Source: Burkholderiaceae bacterium
Lineage (GTDB): Bacteria > Pseudomonadota > Gammaproteobacteria > Burkholderiales > Burkholderiaceae
DNA length: 6,134 nt
Direction of reading: 5' to 3'
Assembly (NCBI GenBank): GCA_947374315.1
Contig: CANCBK010000089.1
Span: forward strand, 1 to 6,134
The notes beneath the pieces are model-generated. The model was not told the DNA's origin and ran no database searches. It was given only the letters and a program-made list of their open reading frames with translations. This document shows, piece by piece, positions 1-6,116 of the stretch. Positions within the stretch are counted from its first letter, which is position 1. Each line of letters starts with the position of its first letter. The translations under genes were made by a program, and so were the position numbers.

Positions 1-753
1 ATGCGTGAAGGCGGCACCTTTGCCATTAGCATTCCAGAGGCTCCATATCGCTGCCCTCCTGGGCCTTATGAGCGCGCCTGCCAGGTTGCCAACTACCTCA
101 AGACCCACAACCCTAAAGGCAAAGTCGTCATTTTGGATGCCAATCAAGACGTTACATCCAAAGGCGCTTTGTTCAAGAAAGTTTGGGCTGAACAGTATGC
201 TGGAATCATTGAGTACCGACCAAAGAGCAATGTAGTTGGCGTTGATGCAAAAACCAAAACGCTCAAGCTCGAAGTTGAGGATGATGTGAAGGCTGATGTA
301 TTAAACGTTCTCCCACAAATGTCCGCTGGTGAAATCGCCATTAAAACTGGCTTAGCCAATTCCAATGGCCGCTGGGTAAATGTCAACTTCCTAAACTTTG
401 AGTCAACTGCGCGCAAAGATATTCACGTACTGGGTGACTCTATTCAGATTGCGCCTTTAATGCCGAAGTCTGGACATATGGCCAACCAACACGCCAAAGT
501 AGCGGCTGCAGCTATCGTTGCAGAGTTGAGTGGCTGGGAAGTGAATCCAGCACCAGTCCTGACGAATACTTGCTACAGCTTTGTAAATGATCGTGAAGTG
601 GTTCACGTTGCTAGCGTTCATCAATACAACGCTGCCGAGAAAACCTTCAAGACCGTTCCAGGATCAGGTGGCTTATCACCTGCACCATCCACCCTTGAAG
701 GTGTTTATGCTTGGGGTTGGGCACACAACATCTGGGCTGATAGCCTAGGTTAA
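1..753 (+). CDS. fccB: Sulfide dehydrogenase (flavocytochrome c) flavoprotein subunit, FccB/SoxF type, 5'-truncated by the window edge
   Basis: This is the C-terminal 250 residues of the FAD subunit of flavocytochrome c sulfide dehydrogenase, a periplasmic enzyme that oxidises sulfide and passes electrons to a c-type cytochrome subunit. The segment CPPGPYERA (residues 18-26 of the visible part) and the later NTCYS (189-193) carry the two cysteines, C18 and C191, that form the redox-active disulfide next to the flavin in this family. Their spacing of 173 is close to the 176 known for the Allochromatium enzyme. IHVLGDS (141-147) is the second FAD-binding motif, followed by the family signature MPKSGHMANQHAKVAAAA (154-171). 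The C-terminus ends in the expected aromatic segment (YAWGWAHNIWADSLG). The ATG at base 1 is very probably an internal methionine: about 140 mature residues with the N-terminal dinucleotide-binding fold, plus an export signal, should lie to the left. The gene is last in its unit, since a terminator follows 18 bases after the stop. No cytochrome partner is visible. SoxF is the alternative name if the locus is a sox cluster. Confidence 0.93.
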   Translation: MREGGTFAISIPEAPYRCPPGPYERACQVANYLKTHNPKGKVVILDANQDVTSKGALFKKVWAEQYAGIIEYRPKSNVVGVDAKTKTLKLEVEDDVKADVLNVLPQMSAGEIAIKTGLANSNGRWVNVNFLNFESTARKDIHVLGDSIQIAPLMPKSGHMANQHAKVAAAAIVAELSGWEVNPAPVLTNTCYSFVNDREVVHVASVHQYNAAEKTFKTVPGSGGLSPAPSTLEGVYAWGWAHNIWADSLG

Positions 754-771
754 GCAGTGTTTGCATTAATT

Positions 772-797
772 AAAAAAGAGGCCTCGGCTTCTTTTTT
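772..797. terminator. Bidirectional intrinsic terminator between convergent genes
   Basis: This near-perfect hairpin has A6-GAGGC and GCTTC-T6 arms that form 11 pairs, one of them a G-U wobble, around a CTCG loop. The A-run on one arm becomes a T-run when read on either strand, so the structure can end both the fccB transcript on the plus strand and the DUF3422 transcript on the minus strand. It fills most of the 49-bp gap between the two stop codons. Confidence 0.85.
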
Positions 798-802
798 AAT
801 GC

Positions 803-2158
803 CTACAGAGATTTACCCATCTCAACAATTTTCTTGCGTCGTCGCTTACTAATGAACAAGAAGATAATGGCTACCACTGGAGCAGCAATTGCAGCAACAA
901 TTTCTGGATGGATAGCAAAGCCGGCCTCTTTGCCGCCTTTGGCAACATAGGCCAATAAGCTCACGGCATAGTAAGTCAACACTAGAACTGATAGGCTCTC
1001 AACAGTTTCCTGTAAACGCAATTGCAGACGTGCACGCTGGTCCATACTAGCGAGCAATTTTTGAGTCTGCTCTTCATTTACAAACTCAATGCGAGTTCGC
1101 AGAGTCTGTGTTGTTCTTGAGATACGATCAGACAATTCTTTCAATCTACGCTGGGTCCAAATACAGGTACCCATAGCAGGTTGAAAACGTCGATCCATAA
1201 ACTCCGAGAGGGATTGCACGCCCGGAATCGGAGACTCCGCCAGCTCGTATAAGTTTTTACTCAGCAATTGGCTATAGGCCTCAGCAGCAGTAAAGCGCAA
1301 GCCATACCCCGATATCCACTGCTCCGCTCTTGAAGCCAAATGAGAAAGCTCGCCTAAAAACTGCCCATCTTTTTCAGTATGCACACCTGGCTCAGTTTGG
1401 AGTTGAGAAATATTTTGAGATAAATCGGCTAATTCTGACTCCGCATTTCTGAGCGGCATAGAGAGACTCTTGGCTACTGGGAAAGCAATCATGGCTGCCA
1501 TTCGATAGGTTTCAGCTTCAGCGATTGCACGTGCTACGCGACCAGCCTGTCGTGAACCCAAAATATCATGCGGAATGAAGTAAGAAATATAGCCATCCTC
1601 ATCCAAATACAAGTCCGTCCAAAGCTGCGCCTTCTTACTTGAAAGAATGTAGCTGCCCAATACGGTATGTCCACTAAAAATAGCAGATACCTCTTGAGCC
1701 TCTGCAAACAAAGGGCGATGCTCAAATGCCAGATCTAAAGCAGAAATTCTCTCGCCGCCCGCCTCTACAATGGTTGGACAGCCCAGACCGTGAAACAAGT
1801 TATCTAAACTCCTCTCCAGGGCGAGGCGAGAATCTAGCAGTGGTCCAGAAATTTTTACCGGGTTATGCACAATAGCTGCAATAGTTGCAAACTCGCCATG
1901 TAACTCCCACTTAATCAGTACCCTCTCTGGCTCGGGCGCCAGAGTAAGCATCTTGAAAGAGTGATCTTGCTCACCATCATTGGGGATGCCCAATGCGGCA
2001 CTAAGTTTTTGAATCCACTTAATCTGAGACTGACGAGAATCTGCATCAAGCAAGAAAGATTGGGATAGCACCCTCTCATTTGGCCAAAGCGCAATAGGCG
2101 GCCTGGCATGTACCTCTTCGTGTAACTGTTTTCGAGATGGGTGATCGTATGGTTTCAT
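803..2158 (-). CDS. DUF3422 family membrane-anchored protein, function unknown
   Basis: The 451-residue product matches the DUF3422 family (COG4949-type membrane-anchored proteins) by its N-terminal signature: HPSRKQLHEEVHARPP at residues 6-21. A further family-like segment is AETYRMAAMIAFPVAKSL (215-232). The first 390 residues are soluble and largely helical, with heptad-like stretches around 232-256 and 335-388 that may form coiled coils. Two hydrophobic segments follow at about 389-406 (including LTYYAVSLLAYV) and 419-437, joined by a short loop and ending in a basic tail (KRRRKK). No signal peptide is seen, so both termini are probably cytoplasmic with a C-terminal hairpin in the membrane. 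The layout recalls CorA-type channels, but the GMN motif is absent, so no transport function is assigned. The gene lies 31 bp downstream of the TAXI gene on the same strand without a visible terminator, which suggests co-transcription. No Shine-Dalgarno is seen upstream. The start is supported because the family signature begins only a few residues in. The biochemical role of the family is not established as far as I know. Confidence 0.9.
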   Translation of the reverse strand: MKPYDHPSRKQLHEEVHARPPIALWPNERVLSQSFLLDADSRQSQIKWIQKLSAALGIPNDGEQDHSFKMLTLAPEPERVLIKWELHGEFATIAAIVHNPVKISGPLLDSRLALERSLDNLFHGLGCPTIVEAGGERISALDLAFEHRPLFAEAQEVSAIFSGHTVLGSYILSSKKAQLWTDLYLDEDGYISYFIPHDILGSRQAGRVARAIAEAETYRMAAMIAFPVAKSLSMPLRNAESELADLSQNISQLQTEPGVHTEKDGQFLGELSHLASRAEQWISGYGLRFTAAEAYSQLLSKNLYELAESPIPGVQSLSEFMDRRFQPAMGTCIWTQRRLKELSDRISRTTQTLRTRIEFVNEEQTQKLLASMDQRARLQLRLQETVESLSVLVLTYYAVSLLAYVAKGGKEAGFAIHPEIVAAIAAPVVAIIFLFISKRRRKKIVEMGKSL

Positions 2159-2189
2159 AAGCGTTGCATATTAAATTGGTATTAGCAAA

Positions 2190-3596
2190 CTATACGCCAC
2201 CATTCTCATCTTCAAATTGATAAGGATGCACACCCCGATTCAAGCAGTTGCGGACATAGTCAATGCTGGTACGTAAGGCGTAGTAATCGCCAGCCATATT
2301 CTTTGAAACCTTTAACTGAAGGGCTTGATACTCCAGTAGATCCAATTTCTTGAGGTATTCGTCTTTCGTTTCCGGCTGATAGTTATTAGTCAGCTCCTGT
2401 TCATAATTCTTTAAGACCCCATATAACTGATTAATCTTCCGACGCATACGCTTGTTACGGTAGCCTGGCAGGGTCAGCAGTACTGGATAAGCTAAAGCGC
2501 AGAATGGCAGAAATACAAATACCAAGCGATTGACTAACTCAGCCAACCAAAATGGCAAATAAGTCATCAATAATGGGGAGCCATTTTTTTCGTAATGTAA
2601 AGCGACTGGACTTTGCGGTAGGCCCGTATTTTTGAAAGCAGGAAATTCACCGCGCTCCGAAAAGAAGGTTGCTTTTCCATTAATCTCGCGAGCGGCCTCT
2701 AAGAATAAAAATTGCAGCGCTGGATGCATTCTGTCATCAATCAGCAAATTGGTGGTTGACGCCATCAGCTGAATATCTTTAGAAGGAAAGTTGCGTATCA
2801 AACTAAATCCACCGGCCGGAACCTTGAGAATTTGCATATAAGGCAATAAACGAGAATAGGCTTCTGCTCTGGGGAATGCAGATAGATGCAAGTTTGGATC
2901 CGCCAAGAGAGCCTGGACATTGGGGGCTTCGTAAGCATCAACAATAAACGCCGCATCAATCTCACCTTTTTGCAAAGCCTCGGTTGCTTTCGATCCTGAA
3001 AGATAAAGAAAATTAGGGCCCTCCTCAAATCCATTTTCCTTCAGAATTTTCATTGCCTGCGCATGAGTTCCACTACCCTGTATACCTACTGATATCTTGG
3101 AATTAAGAAAGTAACGAGATCGTGCTTTTATCTCTTGGTAATCATTCGTGTTGACTTCAGTACCTCGATAAAACAACCAGATCGGGTCGTACGATATTGT
3201 CCCCAGCGATTGAACTCCAACAATGTCATGGGGTTTAAATGCACCAGCCTGTACAAAAGCTGCTTGCACAGGATCCTTCCGATCAACTAAATGTGCAACG
3301 TTCTCTTCAGCACCCTTCGTTGGCAAAAGCTCAAGGGTGATTCCTTTTTTCTCAAAAAAGGCAGCATATTTCTCTCCTAGAGCATGGTAGGAGCCTCCGA
3401 GTTGCCCTGTTGCCATCACAACATGTCTTGGCGGTGGTGGATCGGCATACCACCAAACCCCCATTAAACCCAATAAAAGGATTACCAATATAGGCCATGC
3501 CTCTACCAAAAACTGGGTAAAGTCGCTCCACTTTTCTTGGGCAGTCTCGTAGACTCCTAAGTAGGTTTCTTTAATGTCTTGTTTGATACTTCCCAT
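2190..3596 (-). CDS. TAXI family TRAP transporter solute-binding protein, membrane-anchored at both ends
   Basis: The 468-residue protein has a TAXI-type (TRAP-associated extracytoplasmic immunogenic) substrate-binding domain, recognised from ATGQLGGSYHALGEKYAAFF (61-80), VGIQGSGTHAQAMKILKENG (170-189) and EALQKGEIDAAFIV (206-219). Family members normally bind small organic acids in the periplasm for a TRAP permease. Here the domain is flanked by a helix at about 34-50 (PILVILLLGLMGVWWY), after a 33-residue cytoplasmic start, and a second helix at about 355-377 (VNRLVFVFLPFCALAYPVLLTL). A basic segment (RNKRMRRK) and a roughly 90-residue hydrophilic helical tail follow, predicted to be cytoplasmic. 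There is no cleavable signal peptide. No TRAP membrane subunit (DctQ/DctM type) is encoded in the window, so the protein may work with a distant permease or act as a receptor. It is the first gene of a likely operon with the DUF3422 gene. The start at 3596 leaves a sensible cytoplasmic lead, but the preceding bases (GGCCTTCC) do not resemble a Shine-Dalgarno. Confidence 0.88.
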   Translation of the reverse strand: MGSIKQDIKETYLGVYETAQEKWSDFTQFLVEAWPILVILLLGLMGVWWYADPPPPRHVVMATGQLGGSYHALGEKYAAFFEKKGITLELLPTKGAEENVAHLVDRKDPVQAAFVQAGAFKPHDIVGVQSLGTISYDPIWLFYRGTEVNTNDYQEIKARSRYFLNSKISVGIQGSGTHAQAMKILKENGFEEGPNFLYLSGSKATEALQKGEIDAAFIVDAYEAPNVQALLADPNLHLSAFPRAEAYSRLLPYMQILKVPAGGFSLIRNFPSKDIQLMASTTNLLIDDRMHPALQFLFLEAAREINGKATFFSERGEFPAFKNTGLPQSPVALHYEKNGSPLLMTYLPFWLAELVNRLVFVFLPFCALAYPVLLTLPGYRNKRMRRKINQLYGVLKNYEQELTNNYQPETKDEYLKKLDLLEYQALQLKVSKNMAGDYYALRTSIDYVRNCLNRGVHPYQFEDENGGV

Positions 3597-3622
3597 GGAA
3601 GGCCAATCAGCAAATATGTCAA

Positions 3623-3642
3623 AAGCTAATCATAATGGGCTT
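3623..3642. promoter_or_regulatory. Imperfect palindrome overlapping candidate divergent -10 elements
   Basis: The 72-bp region between the TAXI gene and the pirin gene holds a 20-bp imperfect palindrome with AAGC and GCTT outer arms and matching inner AT steps; seven of ten positions pair. Inside it lie a plus-strand -10 candidate, CATAAT (3631-3636), and a minus-strand one, TATGAT (3634-3629). These would give leaders of roughly 25-30 bases to the pirin and TAXI genes respectively. No good -35 box sits at 16-18 bp from either, so the promoters are weak calls or need an activator. A repressor site is possible but unproven. Confidence 0.35.
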
Positions 3643-3668
3643 ATCCCCTTTCAGAAAAGACCTTCATC

Positions 3669-4370
3669 ATGCTAACCCTCAGAAAAGCTCAAGACCGTGG
3701 CTACGCCGACCACGGATGGCTTAAAAGCTATCACTCCTTCTCTTTTGCCGGGTATCACGACCCTCAATTTATGGGGTGGGGCAATTTAAGGGTGATTAAC
3801 GAGGATCGGGTGGCTGCAGGCATGGGTTTCGGTAAGCACGGCCACCGCAATATGGAAATTATCAGTTACGTTTTGTCTGGTGAATTAGCTCACGAAGACA
3901 GCATGGGCAATATCAAAGGTATTCCGCCTGGTGATGTTCAGCGCATGAGTGCTGGAACTGGCGTTACTCACAGCGAGTTCAATCACGCTAAGGATCAAAC
4001 CACCCACTTCTTACAGATTTGGATTGAGCCAAACGTGATGGAAATTCCTCCGAGTTACGAGCAAAAATCGGTTCCGTCTGCAGACAAGCAAGGAAAGTTG
4101 TGTTTGATTGCTTCTCCAGATGGATCGGGTAATGCAGTAAAAATTCATGCCGATGCGAGGGTGTACGCAGGTCTATTTGATGGATCCCAGCACCAGAAAT
4201 TAGAGCTCGATCCAGGGCGTAAAGCCTATGCTCACCTTGTAAAAGGTTCGCTACAAATCAATGGCATCCCCATGTCTAGCGGCGATGCCTTGATGATAGA
4301 TGGCGAGGGCAGCCTTCTCATCAGCGACGGCAAGGACGCTGAAGTCATGATCTTTGACCTGAGTCATTAA
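3669..4370 (+). CDS. Pirin family bicupin protein (YhhW-like, putative quercetin 2,3-dioxygenase)
   Basis: The 233-residue product is a complete pirin of the YhhW type (the E. coli protein is about 231 residues). The N-terminal cupin covers about residues 1-125, with the opening MLTLRKAQDRG, the HSFSFAGYHDP segment (22-32) and WGNLRVINED (37-46). The metal ligands are all present at the same positions as in E. coli YhhW: H57 and H59 in GKHGHRNMEI, and H101 and E103 in GVTHSEFN. The second cupin (about 130-233) lacks this ligand set, as is usual. YhhW has quercetin 2,3-dioxygenase activity in vitro, but the physiological substrate is unknown, so the enzymatic name is provisional. The gene is divergent from the TAXI gene and is followed after 66 bp by the dehydratase gene with no hairpin between, so the two may share a transcript. 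A weak purine stretch (AGAAAAGA, 3653-3660) is the only ribosome-binding candidate. The start fits the family N-terminus exactly. Confidence 0.93.
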   Translation: MLTLRKAQDRGYADHGWLKSYHSFSFAGYHDPQFMGWGNLRVINEDRVAAGMGFGKHGHRNMEIISYVLSGELAHEDSMGNIKGIPPGDVQRMSAGTGVTHSEFNHAKDQTTHFLQIWIEPNVMEIPPSYEQKSVPSADKQGKLCLIASPDGSGNAVKIHADARVYAGLFDGSQHQKLELDPGRKAYAHLVKGSLQINGIPMSSGDALMIDGEGSLLISDGKDAEVMIFDLSH

Positions 4371-4436
4371 AAATTTTCCGCTTGCGTCTTACGATGATCT
4401 TCTAACTGACGAACCCATCAACTTGAATACACCCCC

Positions 4437-5984
4437 ATGATCGAGATTTCAGAAAAGCGCTTAATAGGCCCCATCATTCGCCTCCATCCTAATGACAATA
4501 TTGTCGTTGCTCGGGTTGATGTGGCAATTGGCGAAGTGGTGCCAAGCGAAAATTTTACGAGCCGTAGCCAGGTTCCAGCAGGCTACAAAATTGCTGCCAA
4601 GAAAATTGCTAAAGGCGAACCTATTCTGAAATACAACGTGACCGTGGGATTTGCCAACGCCGATATTGAAGCTGGCACGATGGTCCATAGTCACAATACT
4701 GAGTTTCGTGAATTCGATCGCGACTATGCCTATGCCAGCGAATACAAACCCACCAACCTTCTACCAGAGTCTGAGCGCGCAACATTTCAAGGCTACGTAC
4801 GCGCCAATGGAAAAGTGGGTACTCGCAACTTCATTGGCATCCTATCTACAGTCAATTGTTCTGCAACAGTCGTCAATAAAATTGCGGAATGGTTTACGCC
4901 TGAACGCTTAAAAGACTTTCCCAATATTGATGGTGTCGTCGCCTTTAGTCATGGCATCGGTTGCGGCATGGAAATGAGTGGCGAGCCAATGCAACTACTG
5001 CGTAGAACGATGGCGGGGTATGCACAGCACCCCAACCTCGCTGCCGCTCTCATCATTGGTCTAGGCTGTGAACGCAATCAACTCAAAGGATTGATGGAGC
5101 AAGAAGCCCTGCAAGAAAACTCTACCTTGCACACCTTCATCATGCAAGAAACTGGTGGTACACGCAAAACTATTGAAGCTGGAATTGAAGCTGTCAAAGC
5201 ACTCCTGCCGGAAGCCAATAAAGTGAAGCGGCAGACCGTATCCGCAAGTCACCTCTGTGTTGGCTTACAGTGCGGCGGATCAGATGGTTTCTCTTCAATT
5301 ACCGCAAACCCAGCCTTAGGCGCCGCGATTGATATTTTGTCTCGCCATGGTGGTACGGGCATCCTTTCTGAAACACCAGAAATTTATGGCGTTGAACATA
5401 CCCTCACTCGTCGAGCAGCGAGCAAGGCTATTGGCGAGAAATTAATCCAACGCATCCGTTGGTGGAAAGATGAATACTCTGTTGGTCGCGATGTCCAGAT
5501 CAATGGACAAGTGAGCCCCGGGAATCAAATCGGCGGTCTAGCTAATATTTTTGAGAAGTCACTTGGCTCTTCCATGAAAGGTGGTACTGGACCCTTAATG
5601 GAAGTCTATCGATATGCGGAACCAGTAACAGCCAAAGGTTTTGTATTTATGGATACTCCTGGCTTTGACCCGGTATCGGCAACAGGTCAAATTGCTGGTG
5701 GCGCAAACCTGATCGCATTCACCACGGGACGCGGCTCTATGTTTGGATCCAAGCCAGCGCCTTGCATCAAGCTTGCTACCAATACACCAATGTATGAGCG
5801 ACTTACTGAAGATATGGATATCAATTGCGGTGAGATCTTAGATGGTACGGTTTCAGTTCAGGAGATGGGGCAACGTATATTTGAGCTCTTCCTCAGAACG
5901 GCCTCAGGAGAGGCCTCTAAAAGTGAATTATTGGGCCTAGGGGACTATGAGTTTGTGCCTTGGCAAATTGGGGTAATGAGTTAA
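4437..5984 (+). CDS. uxaA: UxaA family dehydratase (altronate dehydratase-like)
   Basis: The 515-residue enzyme has the full-length single-chain layout of the altronate/galactarate dehydratase family, which removes water from sugar acids to give 2-keto-3-deoxy acids in the cytoplasm with a divalent metal, probably Fe(II). The N-terminal SAF domain (about 1-90) ends in VHSHN (83-87), which matches VHxHN of UxaA. The catalytic part then shows RANGKVGTRN (122-131), C141, SHGIGCG (171-177), IGLGCERNQ (207-215), LQCGGSDGFS (277-286), SETPEIYG (311-318), SPGNQIGG (360-367), EKSLGS (373-378), TTGRGS (429-434) and DINCG (461-465). The tEiPEmfG-like segment is closer to UxaA than to GarD as I recall those sequences. 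The substrate is still uncertain, since no uronate isomerase, reductase or KDG kinase gene is nearby. The split relatives SuyA/SuyB (sulfolactate sulfo-lyase) share the fold, so a non-sugar substrate cannot be excluded. An in-frame stop at 4407-4409 and no other start codon before 4437 fix the ATG. The upstream bases (TACACCCCC) contain no Shine-Dalgarno, so translation may be coupled or inefficient. Confidence 0.88.
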   Translation: MIEISEKRLIGPIIRLHPNDNIVVARVDVAIGEVVPSENFTSRSQVPAGYKIAAKKIAKGEPILKYNVTVGFANADIEAGTMVHSHNTEFREFDRDYAYASEYKPTNLLPESERATFQGYVRANGKVGTRNFIGILSTVNCSATVVNKIAEWFTPERLKDFPNIDGVVAFSHGIGCGMEMSGEPMQLLRRTMAGYAQHPNLAAALIIGLGCERNQLKGLMEQEALQENSTLHTFIMQETGGTRKTIEAGIEAVKALLPEANKVKRQTVSASHLCVGLQCGGSDGFSSITANPALGAAIDILSRHGGTGILSETPEIYGVEHTLTRRAASKAIGEKLIQRIRWWKDEYSVGRDVQINGQVSPGNQIGGLANIFEKSLGSSMKGGTGPLMEVYRYAEPVTAKGFVFMDTPGFDPVSATGQIAGGANLIAFTTGRGSMFGSKPAPCIKLATNTPMYERLTEDMDINCGEILDGTVSVQEMGQRIFELFLRTASGEASKSELLGLGDYEFVPWQIGVMS

Positions 5985-6012
5985 GCCCGGCTACAGTCGA
6001 AGATCACCAACT

Positions 6013-6035
6013 AGCGGGCAAGATGCCCGCTTTTT
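6013..6035 (+). terminator. Intrinsic terminator after the UxaA-family gene
   Basis: A GC-rich stem, GCGGGCA paired with TGCCCGC, closes a three-base AGA loop and is followed directly by five T residues; an outer A-T pair extends it. It begins 29 bases after the dehydratase stop codon and is a textbook rho-independent terminator for the plus-strand transcript. Confidence 0.92.
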
Positions 6036-6074
6036 CTTTGCCCAAAAGAAGCCAAAAATCACCGCCGGGGACTG

Positions 6075-6080
6075 TAGAAT
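6075..6080 (+). promoter_or_regulatory. Possible -10 element for the gene at the right edge
   Basis: TAGAAT differs from the consensus -10 hexamer at one position and lies between the terminator and the ATG at 6117, giving a leader of about 30 bases. No recognisable -35 hexamer occurs 16-18 bp upstream (the region is CAAAA-rich), and no heat-shock sigma factor site was found, so this is a weak call. Confidence 0.22.
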
Positions 6081-6116
6081 TGAGCTTATTGATTTAATCA
6101 GGAATTCATTGGAATT

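Noticed and set aside
144..416. An open frame of about 90 codons on the minus strand inside fccB.
   Set aside because: It lies wholly antisense to a strongly recognised gene, and its translation shows no family features.
1..753. The ATG at base 1 as the true start of a short flavoprotein.
   Set aside because: The first visible residues align with an internal EDGGTF-type segment of FCSD flavoproteins just before the first active cysteine, and the N-terminal FAD-binding fold would be missing, so the gene extends beyond the window.
3605..3625. A perfect TTGACA on the minus strand (bases 3622-3617) upstream of the TAXI gene as a -35 box.
   Set aside because: At normal spacing the -10 would fall on the ATG itself, and the bases there (TCCATG) do not resemble a -10 hexamer.
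4371..4436. A separate promoter or terminator between the pirin and dehydratase genes.
   Set aside because: TTGCGT (4382-4387) with TAACTG (4403-4408) has a short 15-bp spacer and a poor -10, and no stable hairpin is present, so neither was called; readthrough from the pirin gene is more likely.
4651..4911. An open frame of about 86 codons in another plus-strand frame within the dehydratase gene.
   Set aside because: It overlaps well-conserved coding sequence in frame 4437-5984 and has no ribosome site or recognisable domain.
5991..6077. An 8-bp inverted repeat, CTACAGTC at 5991-5998 and GACTGTAG at 6070-6077, flanking the terminator.
   Set aside because: A single 8-bp match within about 130 bases is expected by chance fairly often, the flanks do not extend the pairing, and there is no coding disruption or target duplication to suggest a mobile element.
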